Assembly (NCBI GenBank): GCA_020831885.1
Contig: JAFIFU010000023.1
Coordinates: forward strand, 1-50,138
Origin: Ectothiorhodospiraceae bacterium
GTDB lineage: Bacteria > Pseudomonadota > Gammaproteobacteria > Nitrococcales > Aquisalimonadaceae
Direction of reading: 5' to 3'
DNA: 50,138 bases
A model generated the notes under the pieces. It was not told where the DNA came from. It saw only the letters and a program-made list of their open reading frames with translations, and made no database searches. Shown here piece by piece: positions 1 to 10,600 of the stretch (its first letter is position 1; every line of letters starts with the position of its first letter). The translations under genes and the position numbers were made by a program.

Positions 1-196
1 GACGGGCCCCGCCACCCGTAGGTCGGTAGCCGCCCGCAGGGCGGATCACCGACGTCAGGGGGGTAATCCCCCATACGGGTTGTCGGAGATCCCCGCTCCG
101 CGGGGCTTCCGACCTACGCGAGCTACGTGAGCCAGGCGAGGGACGGGCCCCGCCACCCGTAGGTCGGTAGCCGCCCGCAGGGCGGATCACCGACGT
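1..196. repeat. REP palindromes in a 55-bp direct repeat
   Basis: Positions 1-55 and 142-196 are identical. Each ends in a REP-like palindrome (about 18-55 and 159-196) with arms GGTCGGTAGCCGCCC and GGGCGGATCACCGAC. Between them, 82-117 is the second REP class in inverted orientation (GTCGGAGATCCCC ... GGGGCTTCCGACCTAC). The same two classes recur at 23728-24080 and 46852-46943. The block lies just downstream of the ilvD stop and could act as its 3' processing or termination structure. It probably continues left of the window. Confidence 0.85.
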
Positions 197-215
197 TCGC
201 GCTTTGCCACGCCGG

Positions 216-2069
216 TCAATCCAGCAGGTCGAGATTCCGCACCGCGCCCATGTCCGCGCTGGTGGTGAGCTTGGCGTAGGCCTTTAGTGCGGTACTGACC
301 TTCCGCTGGCGCGGTGCCGCCGGTTTCCAGGCGTCGGCGCCTTTGGCTTCCATGGCCTCCCGCCGTGCCGCCAGTTCCTCGTCGGAGACGGCGATCTCGA
401 TGGTCCGGTTGGGAATGTGGATGCGAATGGTGTCCCCGGGCTGGATCAGGGCGATGTTGCCGTGCTCGGCCGCCTCCGGCGAAACGTGGCCGATGGACAG
501 CCCCGAGGTGCCGCCGGAGAAGCGGCCGTCGGTGACCAGCGCGCAGTCCTTGCCCAGGCCCTTCGATTTCAGGTAGCTGGTGGGGTAGAGCATCTCCTGC
601 ATGCCGGGCCCGCCCCGGGGACCCTCGTAGCGGATGATCACCACGTCGCCCTTTTTTACCTTCCCCTTGAGGATGCCCTCCACGGCGGCGTCCTGGCTCT
701 CGAAAATCACCGCGGGCCCTTCGAAGGTCAGGATGCTCTCATCCACCCCGGCGGTCTTCACGATGCAGCCCCGCTCCGCCAGATTGCCGTACAGGACGGC
801 CAGGCCGCCGTCGCGGCTGTAGGCATGCTCCAGGTCCCGGATGCAGCCCTTGGCCCGGTCGTTGTCCAGGCTCGGGTACCGGGTGGACTGACTGAATGCC
901 ACCTGGGTGGGGATCCCGGCGGGCCCGGCCCGGTAGAACTCGTGAACCGCCGGGTTGTCCGTGCGCATGATGTCCCAGGACTCCAGTGCATCGGCCAGGG
1001 TGGGCGAGTGCACGGTGGGTACGCTGGTATCCAGCAGCCCCGCCCGGTCCAGTTCCCCCAGGATGGCCATGATGCCACCGGCCCGGTGCACGTCTTCCAT
1101 GTGATAGAAGGGCGTGGCGGGGGCCACCTTGCACAGGTTGGGCACCTTGCGGGAAAGCCGGTCGATGTCGCTCAAGGTGAAGCCCACCTCGCCTTCCTGG
1201 GCAGCGGCCAGCAGGTGCAACACCGTGTTGGTGGAGCCACCCATGGCAATGTCCAGGCTCATGGCGTTCTCGAATGCCCGGCTTGAGGCGATGTTCCGCG
1301 GCAGCACATTCTCGTCGCCGTCACGGTAGTAGCGGTAGGCGATATCCACGATGCGCTGCCCCGCCTCCCGGAACAGCCGCTCGCGATCGGCATGGGTGGC
1401 CAGGGTGGAGCCGTTGCCGGGCAGGGACAGCCCCAGGGCTTCGGTCAGGCAGTTCATGGAGTTCGCGGTGAACATGCCGGAGCAGCTACCGCAGGTGGGG
1501 CAGGCGGAGCGCTCGATGGTCTCCACCTCCGCATCGGAGACGCTGTCATCCGCCGCTGCCACCATGGCGTCCACCAGGTCCAGGTGGCGCTCCTCGCCGC
1601 TGGCCAGCCTGGTCTTGCCGGCCTCCATGGGGCCGCCGGAGACGAAGATCACCGGGATGTTCAGCCGCATGGCAGCCATCAGCATGCCCGGGGTGATCTT
1701 GTCGCAGTTGGAGATGCACACCAGCGCATCCGCGCAATGGGCGTTGACCATGTACTCCACGCTGTCGGCGATGATGTCGCGGGAGGGCAGCGAGTAGAGC
1801 ATGCCGTCATGGCCCATGGCGATGCCGTCGTCCACGGCGATGGTGTTGAACTCCTTGCCCACGCCCCCGGCCTTCTCGATTTCCGAGATGACCAACTGCC
1901 CCAGGTCCTTCAGATGTACGTGTCCGGGCACGAACTGGGTGAAGGAATTGGCCACGGCGACAATCGGCTTGTTGAAGTCGTCATCCTTCATGCCGGTGGC
2001 GCGCCACAGCGCCCGGGCGCCGGCCATGTTGCGGCCGAAGGTGGACGTCTTGGAGCGGAACTGGGGCAT
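216..2069 (-). CDS. ilvD: Dihydroxy-acid dehydratase
   Basis: Cytosolic Fe-S dehydratase of branched-chain amino acid synthesis. It converts 2,3-dihydroxy-isovalerate and 2,3-dihydroxy-3-methylvalerate to the 2-oxo acids that precede valine and isoleucine. The 617-residue length is typical of the long IlvD form. Visible family motifs are [12 protein letters not shown] near residue 120 and [16 protein letters not shown] near residue 195, which hold the cluster cysteines, and a C-terminal [19 protein letters not shown]. The ATG at 2069 has an AGGT-type ribosome site in the 89-bp gap after trhO. No attenuator-like leader peptide is visible. Downstream lie only REP palindromes. Confidence 0.5.
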   Translation of the reverse strand: MPQFRSKTSTFGRNMAGARALWRATGMKDDDFNKPIVAVANSFTQFVPGHVHLKDLGQLVISEIEKAGGVGKEFNTIAVDDGIAMGHDGMLYSLPSRDIIADSVEYMVNAHCADALVCISNCDKITPGMLMAAMRLNIPVIFVSGGPMEAGKTRLASGEERHLDLVDAMVAAADDSVSDAEVETIERSACPTCGSCSGMFTANSMNCLTEALGLSLPGNGSTLATHADRERLFREAGQRIVDIAYRYYRDGDENVLPRNIASSRAFENAMSLDIAMGGSTNTVLHLLAAAQEGEVGFTLSDIDRLSRKVPNLCKVAPATPFYHMEDVHRAGGIMAILGELDRAGLLDTSVPTVHSPTLADALESWDIMRTDNPAVHEFYRAGPAGIPTQVAFSQSTRYPSLDNDRAKGCIRDLEHAYSRDGGLAVLYGNLAERGCIVKTAGVDESILTFEGPAVIFESQDAAVEGILKGKVKKGDVVIIRYEGPRGGPGMQEMLYPTSYLKSKGLGKDCALVTDGRFSGGTSGLSIGHVSPEAAEHGNIALIQPGDTIRIHIPNRTIEIAVSDEELAARREAMEAKGADAWKPAAPRQRKVSTALKAYAKLTTSADMGAVRNLDLLD

Positions 2070-2158
2070 CGGGGTCTACCTCGGTTGAACGGTGCACGTA
2101 TGAACCCCCCATTTGACCGTGGAACGGCGCGGAAGGGCAAGTGCCGGGCTTGTCCCGG

Positions 2159-3043
2159 TCAGTCCGGCAGCCCGCCGGGTTCCTGTCGGCGCTTCTGCGC
2201 CAGGCGGGCCCGGCGTTCCGGGGTCAGGCGGTGATGGCAGCGCGGGCAGCACAGGCCGGGCTCGAAGTGCCGGTGCGCTTCGTCGCCAGGCCGCAGCGGC
2301 TCGCCGCAGCCCAGGCAGAGCCGGTGGGTGCCGTCGCGGTTGCCGTGGGCCAGTGTGACCCGGTGATCGAACACGAAACACTCCCCGTCCCAGCGACTGC
2401 GCTCCGGCGGGACCTCATCCAGGTACCGCAGAATGCCCCCCTCCAACTGGAACACCTCCGGGAAACCCGCATCCAGCAGCAGGGCACTGGCCTTCTCGCA
2501 GCGGATACCGCCTGTGCAGTACATGGCGACGCGCCGATGCCGTGCCGGATCGAGCTGTGCCCGGACCCAGTCCGGGAACTGGCGGAAACGACCGGTGTCC
2601 GGGTTCACGGCCCCGCGGAAGCGCCCCACCGAGACCTCGTAACCGTTGCGAGTGTCGATGACCAGGGTTTCGGGGTCATCCAGCAGCGCATCCCATTCCT
2701 CCGGCGGCACCCGTTGTCCGGTCCGGGTCGCCGGGTTCAGATCCGGCCGGCCCAGGGTCACGATCTCACGCTTCAGGCGCACCCGGAGCTTGCGGAAGGG
2801 CGCGCGCCGGGTGATGGACCAGCGTGGCTCCAAGCCGGTAAAACGCGGATCCTGCCGCAGCCAGTCCAGAAACGCGGCCAGCCCCTGGCGGGACCCGGCC
2901 AGGGTGCTGTTGATGCCTTCCTCCGCCAGCAGCACGGTGCCCTTCAACGCCAGGGATTCGCAGTGACGGCGGATGGATCGCCGCAATGCGGCGGCATCGT
3001 TCAGGCGTACGAAACGGTAGAATGTGGCAACGGTGATGGTCAT
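2159..3043 (-). CDS. trhO: tRNA uridine(34) hydroxylase, rhodanese-like (TrhO/YceA)
   Basis: UPF0176 family protein of 294 residues. Family members use O2 to hydroxylate U34 of several tRNAs to 5-hydroxyuridine. An N-terminal ferredoxin-like region (MTITVATFYRFV) precedes a rhodanese domain with the active-site loop YCTGGIRCEKAS. The Cys-rich tail, CLGCGEPLRP followed by GLCCPRCHHRL, looks like a zinc-binding module seen in many family members. It lies 89 bp upstream of ilvD on the same strand, but a functional link is not obvious. The start codon has no strong Shine-Dalgarno sequence; no better in-frame start is visible. Confidence 0.5.
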   Translation of the reverse strand: MTITVATFYRFVRLNDAAALRRSIRRHCESLALKGTVLLAEEGINSTLAGSRQGLAAFLDWLRQDPRFTGLEPRWSITRRAPFRKLRVRLKREIVTLGRPDLNPATRTGQRVPPEEWDALLDDPETLVIDTRNGYEVSVGRFRGAVNPDTGRFRQFPDWVRAQLDPARHRRVAMYCTGGIRCEKASALLLDAGFPEVFQLEGGILRYLDEVPPERSRWDGECFVFDHRVTLAHGNRDGTHRLCLGCGEPLRPGDEAHRHFEPGLCCPRCHHRLTPERRARLAQKRRQEPGGLPD

Positions 3044-3096
3044 GCTGGGAATGAATCAGTATTTCCCTGGCTGTCGTTGTCTGGAGAGAGGGCATT

Positions 3097-3282
3097 ATGG
3101 GTGATGTGGTGCCGTTCCGGAAACCGGATCGGAAACGTCAATCCGAGGGTCGGACCCTGTGCCGGCACGGCTTGCACAAATGGAAGGCCGTCGGCGAGAC
3201 ACGCTTTGACGTGAAACAGGGGAAACTGGTGACACTGTATCGTTGCGCCCGCTGCGGCAAGGAGAGCACGGCGCTGACATGA
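3097..3282 (+). CDS. Small zinc-ribbon-like protein (61 aa)
   Basis: A 61-residue basic protein. Cys22, His24 or His27, and a C-terminal CARCG (Cys50, Cys53) form a likely zinc knuckle; the pattern C-x-H-x2-H-K-W ... C-x2-C-G resembles DUF1660-type small proteins. A good ribosome site (GGAGAG) precedes the ATG. Its TGA overlaps the ATG of the ABC ATPase (ATGA at 3279-3282), so the two are probably translationally coupled and this is the first gene of the 3097-7626 operon. Function is unknown. Confidence 0.5.
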   Translation: MGDVVPFRKPDRKRQSEGRTLCRHGLHKWKAVGETRFDVKQGKLVTLYRCARCGKESTALT

Positions 3283-3947
3283 TACGGCTCCGGGGCCTGG
3301 ACAAGTGTTATCGCGAGGGCGATCGCGACCGGGTGGTGCTGCGGGACTTCAGCCTGGACGTGGCGGAGGGGCAGCGGCTTGCCCTGGTGGGCCGCAGCGG
3401 TTCCGGCAAATCCACCCTGCTGAACCTGATCAGCGGCATGGACGCTCCGGATGCGGGCGGAATCAGCGTGGGCGGGATCCGCGTGGACCAACTGGGGGAG
3501 CGGGACCGCACGTTGTTCCGCCGCCGCCATATCGGCTTCGTGTTCCAGTTCTTCAATCTGATTCCCACGCTCACCGTGCGTGAGAACCTGATGCTTCCGC
3601 TGCAGTTGCTGGGTCGGACAGGGGCGCTGGCCGGGGCGCCGGCCATGGAGCTGCTGGCCCAGGTGGGGCTGGCGGATCGCGGTGACAGTTTTCCGGAGCA
3701 GCTCTCCGGGGGTGAACAGCAGCGGGTGGCCATTGCCCGGGCGTTGATCCACCGGCCCCGGGTGCTGCTGGCGGACGAGCCCACGGGCACCCTGGACGAG
3801 GAGACCGGCGCGCTGGTGCTGACCCTGCTGGACGAGCTCACAGCGGCCCACGGCATGACCGTGGTCATGGTGACCCACAGCCCGGAGGTGGCAGCGCGCA
3901 TGGACCGGGTGATCCGGCTGGTGGACGGCCGGCCGGTGGAGGTCTGA
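3279..3947 (+). CDS. ABC transporter ATP-binding protein, LolD/MacB-type (AttE-like)
   Basis: Nucleotide-binding subunit of a type VII (FtsX-permease) ABC exporter, 222 residues. It has Walker A GRSGSGKST, the LSGGEQQRVAIARAL signature, Walker B VLLADEPTG and an H-loop VTHS. I chose the ATG at 3279 because it overlaps the upstream stop as ATGA and begins with the standard IRLRGLDKCY strand; a longer frame from 3243 lies inside the upstream gene. The stop overlaps the permease start (TGATG at 3945-3949). The ATPase, FtsX-like permease and lipocalin-like protein order matches the AttEFGH-type arrangement. Confidence 0.5.
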   Translation: MIRLRGLDKCYREGDRDRVVLRDFSLDVAEGQRLALVGRSGSGKSTLLNLISGMDAPDAGGISVGGIRVDQLGERDRTLFRRRHIGFVFQFFNLIPTLTVRENLMLPLQLLGRTGALAGAPAMELLAQVGLADRGDSFPEQLSGGEQQRVAIARALIHRPRVLLADEPTGTLDEETGALVLTLLDELTAAHGMTVVMVTHSPEVAARMDRVIRLVDGRPVEV

Positions 3948-6457
3948 TGTACCGGGCCGGATTGCGCTACCTGTTGCGCCATCCCTGGCAGTTGGCCTTG
4001 TCCCTGGTGGGGGTGGCCCTGGGTGTGGCGGTGGTGGTTGCGGTGGACCTGGCCAACCAGAGCGCCGGCCGCGCCTTCGAAATCTCCTCCCAGAGCCTCA
4101 CCGGTCGCACCACCCACCAGGTGTTCGGCGGCCCCCGGGGCATTCCTGAAGCCTGGTACGTGGCGCTGCGGCGGGAGCACGGGGTGCGGCAGGCGGCACC
4201 GGTGATCGAAGGCGAGGCGGAGCTCCCGGATCGGCCGGGTCGGAGCCTGCGGGTGCTGGGCGTGGATCCTCTGGCGGAGGGGGCTTTCCGGCAAGGATTC
4301 GGGTCGCTGGCCGGGGAACAGCCCCTCAGCCGGCTGATGAGCCGGAACGACCAGCTTGCCATGCTGGACAGGGATCTCCGGGAGCTGGGGCTGGCGCCGG
4401 GGGATCAGCTCCGGCTGCGGCTCGCCGGCAGGGAGTACCCGCTCACCGTGGCCGCGGCCCTTCGGCCGGTGCGCGAGCTGGACGCCCGCGGCCTGCGGGA
4501 TGTGGTGGTGATGGACGTGGGCGCCGCGCAGGAATTGCTGGGCCGCTCCGGCTGGCTGGACCGGGTCGACCTGATTCTGGAGGACAGCGCCGCGGTGGAG
4601 CGGATCCGGGCCCTGTTGCCGGCAGACGCCCAGTTGCTGGAGGCGGAGGCCCGTAATGCCGCTCTGCAGCAGATGACCGAGGCGTTCCAGCTCAACCTCA
4701 CGGCATTCAGCTTGCTGGCCCTGATGGTGGGTGCATTTCTGATTTTCAACACCATGACCTTTTCCGTGGTCCAGCGGCGCCAGTTGCTGGGCCTGCTGCG
4801 TGCGGTGGGTGTGACCCGGGGGCAGGTTTTCCGGCTGATCCTGATGGAGGCGCTTCTGATCGGGGCCGTGGGAACCCTGGCCGGCCTGGGCCTGGGGGTG
4901 GCCATTGCCCATGTTCTGCTGGATCTGGTGGGGCGCACCATCAATGATCTGTATTTCATGTTGAGCATCAGTGAGTTGAGCCTCTCCCCCTGGTCTCTGG
5001 GCAAAGGGCTGGTGCTGGGCCTGGGAATGACCGTGATCGCCGCGCTGCGTCCGGCGGCGGAGGCCACCGCCACCCCGCCGCGGGCGGCATTGAGCCGCGC
5101 GGTGCTGGAGCAGGGTGTCGGCCGCCGGGTGCCGGTGGCGGCGCTGGCCGGGATCCTGATGGCCTGCGGTGGCGGGCTGCTGGTGGTAGTGCTGGATGGG
5201 CTGATGCCCGCGTTCGCCGGGTTGTTCCTGGTTATCCTGGGCTGGGCGCTGGTGGTGCCTTTGGCCATGCGATGGCTGCTCCGTGGCCTGGTGCGGCCGT
5301 TGGGCCGATTGGCGGGGCTGTCCGGGCGCATGGCGGCACGGGGGGTGGACGCGGGGCTGTCCCGCACCGGGGTCGCCGCCGCCGCGTTGACCGTGGCGGT
5401 GGCCGCGGTGGTGGGGGTGGGTACCATGGTGGACAGCTTCCGCCATACCTTCGCCGCCTGGCTGGACGCCACCCTGAGGGCGGATGTCTACGTGTCCGTG
5501 CCGGGCAACGCCCCCCTGCGACCGGAGGCCGTGGACGCCCTGATCGCCACCGAGGGGGTGGCGTACTGGAGTTCGGCCCGTTACGGCCGCGTGGCTTCCG
5601 GTGAGCAGCGTCACCGGCTACGGGTGTTCCGGCTCCCGCCGGAAGCGGAGACCGCCTTCCGCTTCCGGGCCGGTGTGCCGGGAGAGGCCTGGAACGCCTT
5701 CCGGGAGGAGGAGGTGGTCTTTCTCACCGAGCCCTTCGCCTATCATCAGGCGCTTACCGTCGGCGATGCCCTGCCGCTGGCCACGCCCCGGGGGGAGCGG
5801 ACGTTCCGCGTGGCTGCCGTGGTCTACGACTACAGCACCAGCGAGGGGGCGATCATGATGAGCCGGGAGACCTATGACCGGTTCTGGGACGATCCGGTGG
5901 TGAATTCGCTGGGGCTGTACGCGCCACCGGGCACGGACGGCGACGCGCTGATCCAGCGCCTGCGGTCCAACGCGGGGGAATTGCAGCCGCTGCGCTACCG
6001 GTCCAACGCCGAGCTGCGCCGGCTTTCGCTGCAGGTGTTCGATCAGACCTTCACCATCACCCAGGTGTTGCGCCTGCTGGCCATGCTGGTGGCCGTGGTG
6101 GGTGTGCTCAGCGCACTGATGGCGCTGGCGTTGGAGCGGGCCCGGGAGTACGCCATGATGCGTGCCACCGGTTTCACGCCGGGGCAGATCCAGGGGCTGA
6201 TCCTTGGGCAGAACGCCCTGGTGGGCGGCATCGCCGGTCTGCTGGCTTTGCCGCTGGGCCTGGTGCTGTCCGCGGCGCTGATCCTGGTCATCAATCAGCG
6301 TTCCTTCGGCTGGACCATGCAGGTGCAGGTCTCCGGAGACGTGCTGGTGCAGGCCGTGGCGTTGTCACTCATGGCGGCCGTGGTCTCGGGGCTGTATCCC
6401 GCATGGCGCATGGGGCGCACGCCCCCCGGTCTGGCGCTTCGGGAGGAGTCGGCATGA
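3947..6457 (+). CDS. FtsX-family ABC transporter permease, long form
   Basis: An 836-residue inner-membrane permease. One N-terminal transmembrane segment (about residues 10-35) is followed by a periplasmic domain, a three-helix FtsX block (about 245-365), a second membrane block (about 395-505), a second periplasmic region and a C-terminal FtsX block (about 700-830). This duplicated layout is seen in LolCE/AttFG-like proteins where two permease halves are joined. It probably works with the ATPase at 3279 to drive mechanotransmission or lipid/lipoprotein handling at the periplasmic face. The stop overlaps the start of the AttH-like gene by ATGA, which suggests one functional unit. Confidence 0.5.
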   Translation: MYRAGLRYLLRHPWQLALSLVGVALGVAVVVAVDLANQSAGRAFEISSQSLTGRTTHQVFGGPRGIPEAWYVALRREHGVRQAAPVIEGEAELPDRPGRSLRVLGVDPLAEGAFRQGFGSLAGEQPLSRLMSRNDQLAMLDRDLRELGLAPGDQLRLRLAGREYPLTVAAALRPVRELDARGLRDVVVMDVGAAQELLGRSGWLDRVDLILEDSAAVERIRALLPADAQLLEAEARNAALQQMTEAFQLNLTAFSLLALMVGAFLIFNTMTFSVVQRRQLLGLLRAVGVTRGQVFRLILMEALLIGAVGTLAGLGLGVAIAHVLLDLVGRTINDLYFMLSISELSLSPWSLGKGLVLGLGMTVIAALRPAAEATATPPRAALSRAVLEQGVGRRVPVAALAGILMACGGGLLVVVLDGLMPAFAGLFLVILGWALVVPLAMRWLLRGLVRPLGRLAGLSGRMAARGVDAGLSRTGVAAAALTVAVAAVVGVGTMVDSFRHTFAAWLDATLRADVYVSVPGNAPLRPEAVDALIATEGVAYWSSARYGRVASGEQRHRLRVFRLPPEAETAFRFRAGVPGEAWNAFREEEVVFLTEPFAYHQALTVGDALPLATPRGERTFRVAAVVYDYSTSEGAIMMSRETYDRFWDDPVVNSLGLYAPPGTDGDALIQRLRSNAGELQPLRYRSNAELRRLSLQVFDQTFTITQVLRLLAMLVAVVGVLSALMALALERAREYAMMRATGFTPGQIQGLILGQNALVGGIAGLLALPLGLVLSAALILVINQRSFGWTMQVQVSGDVLVQAVALSLMAAVVSGLYPAWRMGRTPPGLALREESA

Positions 6458-7626
6458 GTTGGCGTATCGGTTCCGCCGCGGCTGTGGTGCTGCTGGCGGG
6501 CATCGCCGTGTGGTGGTTCTGGCCATCGGGACCGGAGCGGCCGACACCGGCCGGAGCAGAGCAATCGGTCACCCGGTTCCTTTCCGGCGAGGAGGCGGCC
6601 GAGGACTACCCACGGATCACCGGTCCCGAACCGCTGCGGTTTCCCCGGGATCACGGTGCCCATCCGGAGTACCGGCACGAGTGGTGGTACCTGACCGGTC
6701 AGTTGGAAACGGTCCAGGGCAGGCACTTCGGCTACCAGATCACGTTTTTCCGTTTCAATCTGGATCCCCGGGCACCGGAGCGCGATTCCGCCTGGGGCAC
6801 CAACCAGGCATGGATGGCCCACCTGGGCGTGACCGATACCGAGGCGGAACGCTTCCGGCACCGGGAGCGGTTCGCCCGTGGCGGCGCCATCGGCTTGGCC
6901 GGCGCGGAGGTGGATCCGTTCCGCGTCTGGCTGGAGGACTGGGTGCTGGAGGGGGCGTCCGGCGAGGACATCATGCCCTTGCATCTGCGGGTCGAGGATG
7001 ACGAGCTGATGCTGGATTTGCGTCTGGAAGCGCTGAAGCCGCTGGTATTGCAGGGCGATGCCGGCTACAGCCGCAAGGGACCGGAGCCCGGCAATGCATC
7101 CCGCTACTACTCGTATACCCGTCTGGCCACGGAGGGGGAGCTGGTGATCGATGGTCAGCGGCACGCGGTGCAGGGCCTGAGCTGGATGGACCGGGAATGG
7201 GGCAGCAGCGTCCTCAGCGAGGGGCAGGTGGGCTGGGACTGGTTTTCCCTGCAACTCGATGACCAGACCGAAATCATGTATTACACCCTTCGGCGGGATG
7301 ACGGCAGCGTCGATCCCCGATCCAAGGGGCTGTTCGTCGCCGCGGATGGCAGCACCCGGCTGCTGGAGCACGAAGCGGTGGAGCTGGAGGCCCTGCGGCA
7401 CTGGGAAAGCCCCCTGGGGGATGCCCGCTATCCGGTGGCCTGGCGTATGCGGATCCCATCCCTGGGGCTGGAGCTGGACATGGAGGCGGTGCTGGATGAC
7501 CAGGAGCTGCGCACCGGATTCCGCTACTGGGAGGGCGCCGTGACCGTGCGCGGTGAACGGGAGGGGCGCGGGACGCGTGGCCGGGGCTATGCCGAACTGA
7601 CCGGCTATGAGGCGGGGCCTCAGTAG
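6454..7626 (+). CDS. AttH/CrtC-like lipocalin-fold protein, membrane-anchored
   Basis: A 390-residue protein with an N-terminal hydrophobic anchor (IGSAAAVVLLAGIAVWWFW). The rest belongs to the lipocalin-like AttH / hydroxyneurosporene synthase (CrtC) superfamily; EYRHEWWYLTGQL and SWMDREWGSS are hallmark stretches. The start is the ATG at 6454, overlapping the permease stop. CrtC members hydrate carotenoids, but no carotenoid genes are present here, and members coupled to FtsX-type ABC transporters are thought to bind a hydrophobic ligand outside the inner membrane. I infer a periplasmic partner of the transporter rather than a carotenoid enzyme. Confidence 0.5.
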   Translation: MSWRIGSAAAVVLLAGIAVWWFWPSGPERPTPAGAEQSVTRFLSGEEAAEDYPRITGPEPLRFPRDHGAHPEYRHEWWYLTGQLETVQGRHFGYQITFFRFNLDPRAPERDSAWGTNQAWMAHLGVTDTEAERFRHRERFARGGAIGLAGAEVDPFRVWLEDWVLEGASGEDIMPLHLRVEDDELMLDLRLEALKPLVLQGDAGYSRKGPEPGNASRYYSYTRLATEGELVIDGQRHAVQGLSWMDREWGSSVLSEGQVGWDWFSLQLDDQTEIMYYTLRRDDGSVDPRSKGLFVAADGSTRLLEHEAVELEALRHWESPLGDARYPVAWRMRIPSLGLELDMEAVLDDQELRTGFRYWEGAVTVRGEREGRGTRGRGYAELTGYEAGPQ

Positions 7627-7629
7627 GTT

Positions 7630-7650
7630 GTCCCCGGAGAGCCCGGGGAC
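7630..7650. terminator. Hairpin between convergent genes
   Basis: Perfect 8-bp stem GTCCCCGG / CCGGGGAC with a 5-base loop, placed between the stop of the AttH-like gene and the 3' end of the oxidoreductase gene. There is no T-run, so it may be a bidirectional 3' stabilising hairpin rather than a classical intrinsic terminator. Confidence 0.45.
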
Positions 7651-7689
7651 GCTGGTCGGTCATTCGATGTTCTGGTCACCACCATGGGC

Positions 7690-10600
7690 TCACGACGCCC
7701 GGCGCACCACCACCGGTTGGGCCGGGGATTCGCCCCGCAGGCGGGCCAGCAGGGTCTGCTCCCGTTGTCTGGCCTGTTCCAGGTTGGCTGCCTTGATATG
7801 GCCGAAGCCGCGGATCTGCTCCGGAATGGCAGCGAGTTCCACGGCCAGGGCGTGATTGTCCGGTGTGAGTCGCTCCAGAAGTTCCTCCACCAATGCCTCG
7901 TAGTCGCGGATCAAGCGCCGTTCGGTGCGTCGCTCCTCAGTACGGCCGAACAGGTCCAGCGGGGTGCCACGCAGAAAGCGCAGGCGGCTTAAGACCTTGA
8001 ACGCGGTGAACACCCATGGGCCGTAAGCGGCCTTGCGCGGATGCCCGGTCACGGGATCCTTTTTCGCCAGCAATGGCGGCGCCAGGTGAACCTTGAGCCT
8101 GAAGTCACCGGCGAACTGGGTGTTGAGCCGCTCGCGGAAAGCCGGACGGCTGTAGAGCCGCGCCACTTCGTATTCGTCCTTGTAGGCCATGAGTCGTGCG
8201 TAGCCCCGGGCCACCGCCAGGGCCAGGGCGTCCTGACCGGGCACTTTCCCGGCTTCGGTCTGCTGCACCCGGCGCACCAGGTCCGTGTAGCGCCTGGCGT
8301 AGGCGGCGTTCTGGTACTCGGTCAGGTGCGCTTCGCGCTGGGCGATGACGCCCTCCAGGGTTTCCGGTTCCTTGCGCTCCGCTGCCTCCTCCACCGGCAT
8401 CTGCGGGCCGATTGCGGCTTTCACATCCTCTGGTGCGTGGGCGGCGCGGCGGCCCCAGTCGAAGGCCTGGCGGTTGGCCTCCACGGCGGCGCCGTTCAGT
8501 TCGATGGCCCGCTCGATGGCCTCCCGGGAGAGCGGAATGCGGCCCTTTTGCCAGGCGTAGCCCACCAGGAACAGGTTGCTGTAGATGGCATCCCCCATCA
8601 GCGTTGTGGCGATCCTGGTGGCGGGCAGGAAATCCACCCGCTGCTCGCCCACGGCGCGGGTGATGTCATCCACCAGCGGGCGGTCTTCCATGGGCAGGTC
8701 GGGGTTCAGCGCGAAGGCGGCGATGGGCACCACGGCGTTGTTCACCACGGCATGGGTGCGCTGAGGGGAGTAGGTGGCCAGTGCTGCCGTGCCGGCAGCC
8801 ACCACCATGTCGCAGCCCAGCACCAGGTCGCTTTCGCCCCGGCCGATGCGGGTGCAGAACAGGGATTCCGGTTTCGGCGCCAGGCGGATATGGCTGGTGA
8901 CCGCACCGTTTTTTTGCGCCAGGCCGGTCTGATCCAGCACCGAAACGCCCTTGCCCTCCAGATGCGCGGCCATGCCCAGCAGTGCCCCGATGGTCACCAC
9001 CCCGGTGCCGCCGATGCCGGTCACGAGGACGTTGTATGTGCCGTTGATGCCGGGCAGTTCCGGCTCCGGCAGATCGTGGGCGTCGGGGCCCGCCTCGGGG
9101 CGTGCCGCCTGCGACGCCGCCTTGCGCACCTCGCCGCCCTCCACCGTAAGGAAGCTGGGGCAGAAACCCTCCTGGCAGGAATAATCCTTGTTGCAGCTTG
9201 ATTGGTCGATCTGCCGCTTGCGGCCCCATTCGGTTTCCAGCGGCTTCACCGCCACGCAGTTGGACACCTTGCCGCAGTCGCCGCAGCCCTCGCAGACCGC
9301 GTCGTTGATGAATACACGCCTGGCGGGATCCGGGTAGGTGCCGCGTTTGCGCCGGCGGCGCTTCTCGGCGGCGCAGGTCTGGTCGTAGAGCAGTAGGGTC
9401 ACACCTTCCACGTCACGGAGTTCCCGCTGCACCCGGTCCAGTTCCCGCCGGTGGTGGATGCGCACGCCCTCGGCCCAGGGGGTGCCGGACGGGTACTTGT
9501 CCGGCTCATCGGTCACCACATCAATGCGACGCACGCCCTCACCCTTCAACTGCTGGGTGATGTCCCAGGGGGTGAGGGTGCCGTCCACCGGCTGGCCACC
9601 GGTCATGGCCACGGCGTCGTTGTAGAGGAGTTTGTAGGTGATGTTGACGTTGGCGGCCACGGCGGCCCGGATAGCGAGTAACCCGGAGTGGAAATAGGTG
9701 CCGTCACCCAGGTTCTGGAACACGTGTTTGTCCGCCGCGAACGGGGCCTGCCCCACCCATTGCGCGCCTTCCCCGCCCATATGGGTGAACATGGCGGTGT
9801 TGCGGTCCATCATCTGCGCCATGTAGTGACAGCCGATGCCGGCATAGGCGCGGCTACCCTCCGGCACGCGGGTGGAGGTGTTGTGGGGACAGCCGGAGCA
9901 GAACCAGGGGGTGCGCTGCATGCCGGTGGACTGTGGCGCATGCTGCACGGCGTCAATGGCGTGCTGCAGGCGTTCGGCAATCGGGCCGGGCGGACGGAAG
10001 GTGAGCAGCCGGCGGGCCAGGATTTCCGCGATGCTGTCGGCGGACAACTCCCCCGTGGCGGGTACCAGCGGGCGCCCCTCTTCATCCTGCTTGCCCAGCA
10101 GTGCCGGCTTCTCGGCATTACGGTAAAGCAGCTTGGCGAGTTGATCCTCGATGATGCCGCGCTTTTCCTCAAACACCAGGATCTGCTGCTGGCCTTTGAC
10201 GAACTCCCGAATCCCCTGCGGCTCCAGCGGCCAGGTGACAGCCACCTTGTAGACGCTGATGCCCAGTTCCTCCCGCAGTCCCCGCTCATCCAGCCCCAGG
10301 CGTTCGAAGGCGTGCATGAGATCGGCCCAGGATTTGCCGCTGGCCACCAGGCCCAGGCGACGCTTGCCCACGGGCAGATCGTGGGAGATGTAATCCAGCC
10401 GGTTGGCGCGCACGAAGGCCTGCACGGCGGGGAGTTTCACATTCACCAGCCGGTCTTCCTGCTCCAGGAAGGGGTCGGGGAAGCGGATATGGACCCCGGT
10501 GTCCGGAATGACGAAATCCCCGGGTGTGACGTAGCGCCAGCGCTCGGGGCTGACACTGACCGAGGCGGAGCCGTCGATGGTGTCGGTGACGCACTTCATG

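Noticed and set aside
3308-5614. A 768-codon open frame on the minus strand over the ABC genes.
   Set aside because: It is an antisense shadow of high-GC codon use: rich in Gln, His, Gly, Arg and Pro without domains, and it covers two clear ABC genes.
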